A stretch of DNA of 64,000 bases, from the NCBI RefSeq assembly GCF_017876435.1, contig NZ_JAGIOA010000001.1, positions 620,001 to 684,000 on the forward strand. Reading direction: 5' to 3'. The translations under genes were made by a program, and so were the position numbers. Below are positions 9,577-17,796 of this stretch, one piece after another. Positions within the stretch are counted from its first letter, which is position 1. Each line of letters begins with the position of its first letter. The DNA is from Microbacterium phyllosphaerae. GTDB lineage: Bacteria; Actinomycetota; Actinomycetes; Actinomycetales; Microbacteriaceae. Below the pieces are notes generated by a model that was given only the letters and a program-made list of their open reading frames with translations, was not told the origin of the DNA and did not search any database.

Positions 9577-9632
9577 GCGCGGAGAGTTGCAGAGGAGCCC
9601 CGGGCGTGAGCTAGCGACGTACAATATCGGCA

Positions 9633-9654
9633 TTATGTACATAAGTGATATTCT
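9633..9654 (+). promoter_or_regulatory. Palindromic operator and leaderless promoter of the toxin-antitoxin pair
   Basis: TTATGTACATAA (9633-9644) is a perfect 12-bp palindrome, flanked by the imperfectly placed pair AATATC (9623-9628) and GATATT (9647-9652). A TATTCT -10 box (9649-9654) lies exactly 6 nt before the antitoxin ATG, implying a leaderless transcript. Autorepression by the antitoxin or the complex through this palindrome is the usual arrangement and is inferred. Confidence 0.6.
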
Positions 9655-9660
9655 TGAGGC

Positions 9661-9921
9661 ATGAACACGATCACCCGCAGCGTGCCTTCGAAGGATCTGC
9701 GTGACAGCCTTGCCGATGTCCTCGGCGGGGTCGCCTATGGCTCGGAGCGGGTGGGCGTCACGCGCCATGGCAAGCTCACGGCCGTGGTGATCAGCGTCGA
9801 TGATCTCGAGCTGCTCGAAGAACTGGAGGCGGCCCGAGATGCCGCCGAGTTCGCCGCGGCTCGAGCGGCCGATGACGGTCAGCGCGTCTCGTTGGATGAG
9901 CTGCGCGCGGAAGTCGCGTGA
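9661..9921 (+). CDS. Antitoxin, Phd/YefM family
   Basis: Small antitoxin of 86 aa. The N-terminus (TRSVPSKDLRDSLADVLGGV) and the following VGVTRHGKLTAVVISVDDLELLEEL match the Phd/YefM fold: a DNA-binding domain ending in a helix, then an acidic, presumably disordered tail that neutralises the toxin. The stop overlaps the toxin's GTG start by 4 nt (GTGA), giving coupled translation with antitoxin first. It is preceded by a palindromic operator. It lies next to other signs of transfer (MATE gene, ABC remnant). Confidence 0.88.
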   Translation: MNTITRSVPSKDLRDSLADVLGGVAYGSERVGVTRHGKLTAVVISVDDLELLEELEAARDAAEFAAARAADDGQRVSLDELRAEVA

Positions 9922-10181
9922 CGCGCTTTCGGATCGAGTTCACCACTGCCGCTGCCAGAGAGATCCGCAAGCTCGAACCGCAGATCCGCCGACGGATACT
10001 CAGTGGGGTGACCGATCTCGAGCGCGACCCCCGTCCGCACGGATGCCGCAAGCTGGCCGGGTACGACAACGCCTGGAGAATACGAGTCGGCGACTATCGA
10101 GTGCTCTACGAGGTCCTCGACGAGCAGGTGCTCGTGACGGTCGTCCGAGTCGCGCACCGACGCACCGTCTACGACATCTGA
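9918..10181 (+). CDS. RelE/ParE-superfamily toxin
   Basis: Toxin of 87 aa. The RelE fold is evident from FRIEFTTAAAREIRKLEPQIRRRI, the core GCRKLAGYDNAWRIRVGDYRVLYEV and the C-terminal VRVAHRRTVYD. The conserved basic and aromatic residues of RelE-type ribosome-dependent mRNA interferases (R in WRIRVGDYR, H-R-R-x-V-Y at the end) are all present, so the toxin looks intact. The GTG start overlaps the antitoxin stop. Cleavage of translated mRNA is the family's usual activity; ParE-like gyrase poisoning is less likely given these residues. Confidence 0.88.
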   Translation: MTRFRIEFTTAAAREIRKLEPQIRRRILSGVTDLERDPRPHGCRKLAGYDNAWRIRVGDYRVLYEVLDEQVLVTVVRVAHRRTVYDI

Positions 10182-10202
10182 GGTTCGCGGTCGCACCACG
10201 TC

Positions 10203-10829
10203 TCAGCGGAGGATGCCCTTCTGCCGCGCCGCCGAGACCGCGGCGGTGCGTGAGCTGACGTCGAGCTTCGAGAAGATGTGCGCGAGGTGCGACTTCACGG
10301 TCGTCTCGCTGACGAAGAGCTCCTCAGCCACCTCGCTGTTCGATCGCCCGGCGGCGACGAGTTCGAGCACCTCGATCTCGCGGCTGCTGAGGCTGACGCG
10401 CGGCGCGCGCATGCGATCGAGCAGGCGGGAGGCGATCACCGGCGCGAGCGCGCTCTCTCCTGCGGCTGCCGCGCGCACGGCGGCCGTCAGCTCGTGCGGT
10501 GGGGCGTCTTTCAGCAGATAGCCGCTCGCACCGGCCTCGACGGCGCCGAGGATGTCGGCATCCGAGTCGTAGTTGGTGAGCACGAGCACGTAGGGAGGAG
10601 CCTCGAGCGCACGGATGCGTCGCGTCGCGTCCACGCCCGTGGCCTGCGACTGGGAACCGAACTGCAGGTCCATCAGCACGACGTCGGGATTCTCGCGCTC
10701 GGCGCAGGCGACGGCCTCATCGGGGGTGCCCGCCTCAGCGACCACCTCGAGATCCGGCTCGAGGCTGAACAGGGCTGTGAGCCCGGCGCGGACGATGGGG
10801 TGGTCGTCGGCGATGACGAGGCGGATCAT
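10203..10829 (-). CDS. LuxR/NarL-family response regulator
   Basis: Two-component response regulator, 208 aa. The receiver domain (1-120) has the acidic pair D8-D9, the phosphoacceptor D54 in VVLMDLQFG and K107 in YLLKDAP. The C-terminal LuxR helix-turn-helix begins near residue 146 (SSREIEVLELVAAGRSNSEVAEELFVSETTVKSHL, read in parts) and carries all recognition-helix residues. It forms an ATGA overlap with the histidine kinase encoded upstream. The pair is divergent from the FtsX-like permease/ATPase operon at 12174, which it may regulate. Confidence 0.93.
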   Translation of the reverse strand: MIRLVIADDHPIVRAGLTALFSLEPDLEVVAEAGTPDEAVACAERENPDVVLMDLQFGSQSQATGVDATRRIRALEAPPYVLVLTNYDSDADILGAVEAGASGYLLKDAPPHELTAAVRAAAAGESALAPVIASRLLDRMRAPRVSLSSREIEVLELVAAGRSNSEVAEELFVSETTVKSHLAHIFSKLDVSSRTAAVSAARQKGILR

Positions 10830-12010
10830 GCGAACTCCGTGAGCGGGAGGTCGACCGTGAGTGTCGTTCCGCGCCCCGACGCGGTGTTGATCTCGAGCCT
10901 CCCGCCCAGCTGCTGCACCCGCTCGGCGGTGGCACGCAGACCGAAGGAATCGGACTTCTCGGCGGTCCCCGGCTCGGGGAGCTCCGCATCGAAGCCGGTG
11001 CCGTCATCATCGACGGTGAAGTGGAGGCGGTCGCCGTCGATGCTGATCGTGACCGTCGCCGTCGTGGCGTGAGCGTGCTGGATGACATTGGCGATCGCGC
11101 CCTGAGTGATGCGCAGCAGCGCCGTCTGCAGATGCATGGGCAGGACGATCGTGTCGGAGACCCGCACCTGCACGTCGAGTCCCTGCGTCGCCCACTGCGT
11201 GCGGGCCAGTCGACGCAGTGCCCCACCGAGGGTCTGGTCGTCGAGCTGAGGAGGCGTCAGCTCGCGGATGAACCGCCGCGCCTCGACGAGGTTCGCGGCT
11301 GCCGTCTCGCGGGCGAGCCGGATGTGCTCGATCCCCGGGCGTGTGTCATCGGCCCGTTCCGCGGCATGCAGCAGCATCTGGATGCTGGAGAGTCCTTGCG
11401 CGAGCGTGTCGTGGATCTCACGGGCGAGGCGGGCGCGCTCTGCGAGGACGCCGGACTCGTGCTCCCGTGCGGCGAGCTGTCCGCGGGTCGCGAGCAGCTC
11501 ACTGACCAGTGCTTCGCGTTGCTGGGCCTCCTTCGCCAGAGCCTGATAGCCGAGGCCGATCAGGAGGGCGACGCCGGCGCCGACGAACGGGCCGACGACC
11601 CCGCCGACGCTCCACCCGCCGTGGATGCCGAGCGCGCAGACCGCGACGATCGTCGCCACAAGGATCGCGGCGGATCCCGCCCAGCGCCCGAGAAGGTGGA
11701 GGAACAGGAAGAAGAGAGGGAAGACGAGGTAGGCGGCATCGGCGCTCAGCCAGAGCAACCCCAGCCACTCTGCCGAGAGCAGGGCCAACCAGATCAGCGA
11801 CATCACCCGTCGTCCACGGGAGAGACGGGTGAGCAGCAGTCCGGACGCGTAGGTCGCGGCGACGACCACGGCGAGGACGATCGCGGCGACGCTCGAATCC
11901 GACGGGTCGAGCACCGCACGGGCGATGACGACTCCCGTCAGGGCGAAGAAGAGAACGTGAAGACCCGTCCGCAGACCCACGAACACCGGGGTCAGAGCGG
12001 TATGCGCCAT
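10826..12010 (-). CDS. Sensor histidine kinase (HisKA_3 family)
   Basis: Membrane-bound sensor kinase of 394 aa. About five or six hydrophobic helices fill residues 10-155. The dimerisation/phosphoacceptor helix follows, with H200 in AREIHDTLAQG, and the C-terminal ATPase domain has N309 (IANVIQHA) and DDDGTGFD at about 334-341. No extracellular sensing domain is evident, so it probably senses within the membrane. The start at 12010 is chosen because TAGAGT lies 7 nt upstream (12018-12023), giving a leaderless mRNA; a GTG at 12034 is possible but has no support. It pairs with the response regulator through an ATGA overlap. Confidence 0.9.
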   Translation of the reverse strand: MAHTALTPVFVGLRTGLHVLFFALTGVVIARAVLDPSDSSVAAIVLAVVVAATYASGLLLTRLSRGRRVMSLIWLALLSAEWLGLLWLSADAAYLVFPLFFLFLHLLGRWAGSAAILVATIVAVCALGIHGGWSVGGVVGPFVGAGVALLIGLGYQALAKEAQQREALVSELLATRGQLAAREHESGVLAERARLAREIHDTLAQGLSSIQMLLHAAERADDTRPGIEHIRLARETAAANLVEARRFIRELTPPQLDDQTLGGALRRLARTQWATQGLDVQVRVSDTIVLPMHLQTALLRITQGAIANVIQHAHATTATVTISIDGDRLHFTVDDDGTGFDAELPEPGTAEKSDSFGLRATAERVQQLGGRLEINTASGRGTTLTVDLPLTEFA

Positions 12011-12173
12011 GGATCGAACTCTACGCCGACGCACGGATCGGCCGCATCGTCCGAAAGGACGATCCAGGCGTCCTCATCCCGGGTGCGAAAGCCCGTCCCG
12101 GTGGCCGATGACCGCGACGACGCAGGCGGCGAAAGTGGAATGGTCGCCGCATCGGAGACAGGAAAGGCTCACC

Positions 12174-13244
12174 ATGTTCGTCGCGTTACGCGATCTTCGC
12201 TTCGCCAAGGGGCGATTCATCCTCATCGGCTCCGTCGTCGCCCTCATCACCCTTCTCGTCGGGTTCCTCAGCGGCCTGACGGGTGGCCTCGCCATCCAGA
12301 ACGTCTCGGGCGTGCTCGCACTGCCTGCGGACCGCATCGTGTTCTCCGCCCCCTCGGGTGGCGACGGCGCGGCGAGCTTCGCGGACTCCTCGATCACCGA
12401 GCAGCAGGCGAAGGACTGGGCGTCGACGGATGGCGTGACCGACGCGCGCCCCCTCGGCATCAGCCAGACCCGCGCGGAGACCGACGACGCCCGTGCCGCG
12501 ATCGCCGTGTTCGGCGTGGAACCCGGCTTCGACGCGAGTGCGCCCTCCGGGGACGGTCGGCTGCGCCTGTCGGTTCCCGCCGCAGATGCGCTCGCCGTGA
12601 AGGTCGGCGATCAGATCGAGATCGCCGGCGTCTCCTACGACGTCGAGACGATCGAGGGAGACGCCTGGTACAGCCATACGCCGGTCGTGCAGATGACCCT
12701 GCACGACTGGCAGGCGTACTCGGCATCCACCGGCAACCCTGACGCCTACGCCACGGTCCTCGCCGTCTCCGGCGCCCCCGACTGGGATGCCGCGGATGCA
12801 GCGAACGACACGATCTCCGAGACGACCCTCGGATCTCTGACGGCGCTGAGCGCCTTCCGTTCCGAGATCGGTTCGCTCCTGCTCATGGTGGCCATGCTGT
12901 TCGGCATCTCGGGACTCGTCATCGGGGCGTTCTTCACCGTCTGGACCATGCAGCGAAAGGGCGACGTCGCCGTCCTCAAGGCGCTCGGCGCGAGCACGCG
13001 CTCCCTGATCCGCGATGCGTTGGGCCAGGCGCTGATCGTGCTGCTGGTGGGCATCGGCGTCGGTCTGGGGCTGGTCGTGGTGCTCGGCCTGCTCGCCGGC
13101 ACCGCCCTCCCGTTCCTGCTGAGCCCGATCACGACCATCCTTCCTGGGGGCATCATGATCGCCCTCGGCCTCGCAGGCGCCGCTTTCGCCCTGCGCTCCG
13201 TCACCTCCGCCGACCCCCTCACCGCCCTCGGGAGCAACCGATGA
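12174..13244 (+). CDS. ABC transporter permease, FtsX/MacB-like
   Basis: Permease of 356 aa in the type VII ABC (FtsX/MacB) group. One N-terminal helix (about 13-37) is followed by an extracellular domain of about 210 residues. Three C-terminal helices follow, including the AxxxALKALGASTRSLIRDALGQ coupling segment. These proteins usually act as mechanotransmitters or lipoprotein/peptide exporters rather than channels. GGAAAG lies 7-8 nt before the ATG. The stop overlaps the ATPase start (ATGA), so permease and ATPase form one transporter. The divergent two-component system suggests induction by envelope stress or an antimicrobial; this is inferred. Confidence 0.85.
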   Translation: MFVALRDLRFAKGRFILIGSVVALITLLVGFLSGLTGGLAIQNVSGVLALPADRIVFSAPSGGDGAASFADSSITEQQAKDWASTDGVTDARPLGISQTRAETDDARAAIAVFGVEPGFDASAPSGDGRLRLSVPAADALAVKVGDQIEIAGVSYDVETIEGDAWYSHTPVVQMTLHDWQAYSASTGNPDAYATVLAVSGAPDWDAADAANDTISETTLGSLTALSAFRSEIGSLLLMVAMLFGISGLVIGAFFTVWTMQRKGDVAVLKALGASTRSLIRDALGQALIVLLVGIGVGLGLVVVLGLLAGTALPFLLSPITTILPGGIMIALGLAGAAFALRSVTSADPLTALGSNR

Positions 13245-13939
13245 TCCGCCTGAATGACATCACCCTGACCTTCCCCGACGGCGACTCCCGGGTGACCGCC
13301 GTGGACGGCGTCTCCCTCACCGCCCACCCCGGAACCGTCACGGGCATCACAGGGCCCAGCGGCTCGGGCAAGTCGAGTCTGCTGGCCGTCGCCGGCACCC
13401 TTCTGCGTCCGGATTCCGGAGAGGTCCTCATCGACGGCAGCGACGTCACCGCACTCAGCCCGGCCGAGGCGACGCGTCTGAGGCGGGACCGGATCGGGAT
13501 CGTCTTCCAGCAGCCCAACCTCATCCCCTCCTTGAGCGCCCGTGAGCAGCTCAGCGTCATGAACGAGCTCGGGGCCCCGCACAGTCGACGCAATCGCGCC
13601 AAGGCGGCCGCTCGTGCGGATGAGCTGCTCTCGGCGGTGGGCCTCTCCGAGCACGGTCACAAGAGGCCGCACCAGCTCTCCGGCGGACAGCGTCAGCGCG
13701 TCAACATCGCCCGAGCCCTGATGAACGAGCCGAGCGTGCTCCTGGTCGACGAACCCACCAGCGCTCTCGATCAGGAACGCGGAGCCACCATCATCGACCT
13801 CATCCTGCGCCTCACCGACGAGCGGAACACATCGACGCTGCTCGTCACCCATGACCTCGTGCACCTCCCGCGCATGCACGGGGTGCTGCACCTCGTAGAC
13901 GGTCGCGTCGTCGACGCCGCCGCTGTGGCGAGGCGCTGA
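13241..13939 (+). CDS. ABC transporter ATP-binding protein (LolD/MacB type)
   Basis: ATPase subunit of 232 aa with all motifs intact: Walker A GPSGSGKS (38-45), Q-loop FQQPNL (about 89-94), signature LSGGQ (146-150), Walker B LLVDEP (167-172), D-loop SALD and switch histidine in VTHD. It powers the adjacent FtsX-like permease and overlaps it by 4 nt. A stretch of this protein (about 121-152) is mirrored by the decayed fragment at 9463-9576, so a paralogous operon once lay nearby. Confidence 0.93.
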   Translation: MIRLNDITLTFPDGDSRVTAVDGVSLTAHPGTVTGITGPSGSGKSSLLAVAGTLLRPDSGEVLIDGSDVTALSPAEATRLRRDRIGIVFQQPNLIPSLSAREQLSVMNELGAPHSRRNRAKAAARADELLSAVGLSEHGHKRPHQLSGGQRQRVNIARALMNEPSVLLVDEPTSALDQERGATIIDLILRLTDERNTSTLLVTHDLVHLPRMHGVLHLVDGRVVDAAAVARR

Positions 13940-13946
13940 GCGGCGA

Positions 13947-14942
13947 CTAGTCGCCGGAGCTCTGCTTGAACTGACGCTCCCAGTCGCGCAGCTCGCTGCG
14001 ACCGATGAGCGAGTCGAGCGACACCTGGAACAGCAGTCCCTTGCGGGCATTGACCTGCTTGATGTTGTCGACGATCTGGGTGGTCACCGACGACAGCGCT
14101 TCGCGCACCTCGGCGATGCGCTCGTCGGGGGCATCCCACAGGTCGGGCCGGGTGAGCAGGTCGAGCAGATAGTCGCGGTCCAGCGCCGCGACCAGACGAG
14201 CGAGCTTGTCGGAGTACTCGGCCTCGGCCAGCACGCTCTGATCCTCGCCGGCCTTGGCGTCGAGACGGATGAACAGCTGCTCGACGTGCGACGCGAGGGC
14301 GTCGATCCCCGCCGCCGTTTCGGCCGCCACCGGGCTGCCCGGCACTGCGGCGTAGTCGGCGCGGAGTTCGCGCAGGCGGTTCACTCGCAGACGGATGCCG
14401 GCGGGCACCGGATCCGTCGAGGTCGGCGTCGTGCGACGTCGGCGTCGGGCGATGAGACCGACGGCTGTCACAGCAGCCGCGACGAGCACGACCCCGCCGA
14501 TCACGAATGGGATCACGGGGTTGGCGACGAGGGTGTCGTCACCCGACGAGGTCGGTGTCTCGGCCGAGATCTCGGTCACGGTCTCGAGCAGCTGATCCTG
14601 AAGGCTCCCGCCCGAGGACTCGTTCTCGTTCGCAATGCGCAGCGCGTCGTCGATCGTCGCCGATGCCGCCTGCAGGTCGTCGCCGATCGCGACGATCACG
14701 GTCTGCTGACTCGCGCCCGCGGTGAGCTGCTCGAGGATGTAGGTGTTGTAAGGGGTGTCGCGCGCGGCATCCGCCGGCAGCACCACAACCGCGATCGAGC
14801 CGTCGCCCGGGACGACGCTCGTGAGGGCATCCGTCAGCGCCGGCCCACCGGACACGTCGGGGTCGACATAGATGTTCTGCCCGGATATGCCCGCGACGGC
14901 ATCATCGATCCAAGGATTGTTCGACGAGGAGAGAGACGGCAC
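13947..14942 (-). CDS. Single-pass membrane protein of unknown function, partner of the VWA lipoprotein
   Basis: Protein of 331 aa without a recognised function. Residues 1-140 form an exported-looking domain (repeated small, polar segments and AVVVLPADAARD). A single transmembrane helix spans about 143-165 and ends in a run of arginines. The C-terminal half (170-331) is helical and charged. By the positive-inside rule the N-terminus is outside and the C-terminus cytoplasmic, with no separate signal peptide. The GTG start lies 8 nt after the VWA gene's stop with a GAGGA ribosome site between them. The tight spacing suggests the two work together. TPM-domain-like membrane proteins are a possible relation. 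Confidence 0.7.
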   Translation of the reverse strand: MPSLSSSNNPWIDDAVAGISGQNIYVDPDVSGGPALTDALTSVVPGDGSIAVVVLPADAARDTPYNTYILEQLTAGASQQTVIVAIGDDLQAASATIDDALRIANENESSGGSLQDQLLETVTEISAETPTSSGDDTLVANPVIPFVIGGVVLVAAAVTAVGLIARRRRRTTPTSTDPVPAGIRLRVNRLRELRADYAAVPGSPVAAETAAGIDALASHVEQLFIRLDAKAGEDQSVLAEAEYSDKLARLVAALDRDYLLDLLTRPDLWDAPDERIAEVREALSSVTTQIVDNIKQVNARKGLLFQVSLDSLIGRSELRDWERQFKQSSGD

Positions 14943-14950
14943 CGGAATCC

Positions 14951-16777
14951 TCAGAAGTTGTTGATGACGGATGCGAACACGAGGTCGATGCGCTCCGCGT
15001 CGGAGGCGTCGAACAACTGACCGCCGGTGACGTCGGCGATGCGCTGCAGCGCCGAGGTGTCTGCGCCCTCTCCATACGCGATCGGGAATATACGCACGGG
15101 GGCATCGTCGCCGCCCTCCTTCGTGCTCTTGCCGATCTTCGCGATGAGGGAGTCGAGCGAGACGCTCGAGTCGGTGTCCTCACCGTCCGACAGGACGACC
15201 ATCGCGTTGATGCGCCCGGGCTCCGCTCGTTCGCTCATCGCCTCGTAGGCCAGCAGGATCGAGTCGTAGAGCGGAGTGCCGTTGCGCTGCGCGTACCGGA
15301 GGTCGTCGAGCGAGGAGTCGAGCTTCTCGCCATCCGACCCGAGGGCGTCGACTTCACGCAGCACCTGGATGCCTTCGCCCTCATCCGACGAGATGCCGGT
15401 GGTGAACGCCCAGACGCCGATCTCATCGGTCGAGCGGAAATGGTTCAGGGTCGACTGCGCGCCCTCGATCGCCCCGTCGAGGCGCGAACGGCCGTCGCCG
15501 ATCGGGTCGTCCATGGAGCCTGAGATGTCGATGAGCTCGAGCACGGATGAGGGCTTGCGCACCTGCGTCCACTGGTCGATCGCGGTCGAGATCACGTCGA
15601 CATCGGGCTTGGGCAGCGTCACGGTGGGCTGCGCCGGGTCGACGCCGAACTTCGCGGTGAACAGGTCGCCCAGCGGCACCGATTCGTCGAGCGGGCGGAA
15701 GCCGTAGTCGGGCAGGATCTTCTGCGCCGCGGTGGTCTGCACGAAGGCGGCGAACGCCTCGCCGGCGGTGCGCTGGTCGGCGGTGATCCAGTCGGCGCCC
15801 AGAACGGTGATCGGGTTGTCCGACCACATCGATCCGCCCTCGGGGTAGACGGCGACGAGCTTGGTCTTCGGCGGGGTCAGGGTCTCGCCCGGCTGCACGG
15901 TGTGCGAGTCGGGGTTGCCCTGGTTGTAGTTGAGCAGCGAGGTCTCCTCCAGCGCGACGGCCGAGACGTACGCCGAGCCGTTCGAGCCGTTCTGCGTCTC
16001 GTCGTAGAGCGTCGAGAGCACATTGCCGGTGGTGTCGCCGTAGTGGATGACGCACTCCTCGAACACCCGGGAGAAGTCGGCCGAGGCCTCGACGTCGGCG
16101 GACGTGAGCCCCTCGGCCTTGCCGGTCGCCTCGTACGACTGCATGAGGATCGTCGAGAGTCCCGTGGTCGAGGTGTTCGGGTTCGTCTTCGAGATCTTGA
16201 ACGCACCCCAGATGTCCTTGCCGACACTGCCCCAGCCGTCGGGATCCTGGCAGAGGTTCTCCAGGTCGGTGATGCTGATGGGGGTGTTCGGCCAGCCGAG
16301 GGCGGTGGCCATGGGCTCGGGCATCCCGAACACCACGGGCGTGCGCGTGAACGACTTCGGCTCGCCGACGAGGCTGGGCGATGCGGCCGCAGCGACGCGG
16401 TCGGTCCAGACGGTGGATGCCGGAGACCACAGGGTGGGCCAGAGCGACGTGTCATCGCTCGGCCAGTCGTCGCCGGAGGTGAGGAAGCGCGTCGCGTTGC
16501 CGGACGAGACGTTGGTCGGACGCACGGTCGCGCAGGTCTCGAGCGCCTTGTGCTCGGGCGAGTCTTTGAACGCCTTGGCCAGCTCGTCGAGCATGTTGAC
16601 CTTCTCCGACGACGTCGCGACCGCGATGTGCGTGCAGCCGTCATCGGGGAAGCCCTGCGCCCCATCAGTGGTCGTGCCCTCGTCGCCGCCGCCGGTGCAG
16701 GCGGTCAATGCCAGGGCGACGATCGCCGCCATGGCGAGGGCGGCGGGGGTCCGTCGTGCGTTGCGGGGCGCGCTCAT
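14951..16777 (-). CDS. Lipoprotein with solute-binding-like and VWA domains
   Basis: Predicted lipoprotein of 608 aa: a signal peptide with lipobox LTAC (C27), then a type-2 periplasmic-binding-like domain (about 45-395), then a von Willebrand A domain (412-608) with an intact MIDAS. The MIDAS is D417-x-S-x-S in DISGSM, a Thr in the NGTPLYDSI loop, and VVLSDGEDT. The binding domain resembles extracellular solute receptors, yet no permease or ATPase is adjacent. A metal-dependent adhesion/assembly role at the cell surface is therefore plausible. TAGCCT lies 6 nt before the ATG (16784-16789), so the mRNA is probably leaderless. This two-domain architecture occurs in other actinobacteria without a known function. 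Confidence 0.85.
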   Translation of the reverse strand: MSAPRNARRTPAALAMAAIVALALTACTGGGDEGTTTDGAQGFPDDGCTHIAVATSSEKVNMLDELAKAFKDSPEHKALETCATVRPTNVSSGNATRFLTSGDDWPSDDTSLWPTLWSPASTVWTDRVAAAASPSLVGEPKSFTRTPVVFGMPEPMATALGWPNTPISITDLENLCQDPDGWGSVGKDIWGAFKISKTNPNTSTTGLSTILMQSYEATGKAEGLTSADVEASADFSRVFEECVIHYGDTTGNVLSTLYDETQNGSNGSAYVSAVALEETSLLNYNQGNPDSHTVQPGETLTPPKTKLVAVYPEGGSMWSDNPITVLGADWITADQRTAGEAFAAFVQTTAAQKILPDYGFRPLDESVPLGDLFTAKFGVDPAQPTVTLPKPDVDVISTAIDQWTQVRKPSSVLELIDISGSMDDPIGDGRSRLDGAIEGAQSTLNHFRSTDEIGVWAFTTGISSDEGEGIQVLREVDALGSDGEKLDSSLDDLRYAQRNGTPLYDSILLAYEAMSERAEPGRINAMVVLSDGEDTDSSVSLDSLIAKIGKSTKEGGDDAPVRIFPIAYGEGADTSALQRIADVTGGQLFDASDAERIDLVFASVINNF

Positions 16778-16905
16778 GCGCCTAGGCTACCCAGGTATCG
16801 CGCCGGCGATCACGGATCGGTTCGATCTCGTGACCCGCCCGATCCCGTCGCGTGGTCGATCCCGCCACCCGTCCGATCGCAGCCCCGCGGAGTACGCTCG
16901 CTCGT

Positions 16906-17796
16906 GTGGGGCGGATCACGACGAGGCGACCGGTACTGAAGCTCACCCTCGGCGAGGGTGCGGTCCGGCGAGCCGACACGCTCGCCGTCGAGGAGCCGCT
17001 CGAGATCAGGGTCGGCGGCTCGCCGCTCGCGGTCACGATGCGGACTCCGGGGCACGACGTCGAGCTGGCGGCCGGGTTCCTCGTGTCCGAGGGGATCATC
17101 GCGCAGACCGCCGACTTCCACTCTGCGATCCACTGCGGCGGACCGGGCACCGGAGGCCAGGAGAACACGTACAACGTGCTCGACATCAGCCTCGCGCAGG
17201 GAGTCCCGCTTCCCGACCCCGAGGCCGCTCGGCGCTTCTACACGACCAGCTCCTGCGGGGTCTGCGGCAAGGCGAGCATCGACGCCGTGCGCACCGTGTC
17301 GCAGCATCCGGTCCTCGACGACGACATCGAGGTCGGCCCGGAACAGATCGCATCGTTCCCCGACCGGCTGCGCGCCGAGCAGGCGGCGTTCGACAAGACC
17401 GGTGGTCTGCACGCGGCAGCGCTGTTCGACGCGGACACCGGCGAGATGCTCGTGCTGCGCGAAGACGTGGGCCGACACAACGCGGTCGACAAGGTGGTGG
17501 GCTGGGCGGTGCTGAACGACCGGCTGCCCCTGCGGCGGCAGATCCTGCAGGTGTCGGGGCGCGCGAGCTTCGAGCTCGTGCAGAAGGCGGCGATGGCCGG
17601 CATCCCGATGCTCAGTGCCGTGTCGGCGCCCTCGTCGCTGGCCGCTGAACTCGCCGACGAGTCGGGGGTGACGCTCATCGGATTCGTCCGCGGGCGAACC
17701 ATGAACATCTACACGCACGCGCACCGGGTGCGCGTCGGCGGCGTGGGGATCGGCGCGTCCGAGCCTGCTGCGGAGGGAGCGAGCCATGCTCGATAG
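16906..17796 (+). CDS. fdhD: Formate dehydrogenase accessory sulfurtransferase FdhD
   Basis: FdhD, 296 aa. It relays sulfur from the cysteine desulfurase to the molybdenum cofactor of formate dehydrogenase-type enzymes and is essential for their activity. The catalytic pair C117 and C120 sits in SSCGVCGKASID, and the C-terminal GFVRGRTMNIYTHAHRV is typical. The start at GTG 16906 is preferred over the in-frame GTG at 16852 because TACGCT (16893-16898) lies 7 nt upstream (leaderless) and family members begin near this position. The gene overlaps the molybdoenzyme gene by 11 nt, confirming that the two work together. Confidence 0.93.
   Translation: MGRITTRRPVLKLTLGEGAVRRADTLAVEEPLEIRVGGSPLAVTMRTPGHDVELAAGFLVSEGIIAQTADFHSAIHCGGPGTGGQENTYNVLDISLAQGVPLPDPEAARRFYTTSSCGVCGKASIDAVRTVSQHPVLDDDIEVGPEQIASFPDRLRAEQAAFDKTGGLHAAALFDADTGEMLVLREDVGRHNAVDKVVGWAVLNDRLPLRRQILQVSGRASFELVQKAAMAGIPMLSAVSAPSSLAAELADESGVTLIGFVRGRTMNIYTHAHRVRVGGVGIGASEPAAEGASHAR

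Noticed and set aside
9661..10181. Toxin-antitoxin pair as part of a larger phage-defence island
   Set aside because: No restriction, Abi, CBASS or other defence genes are adjacent; only the MATE gene and a two-component system flank it.
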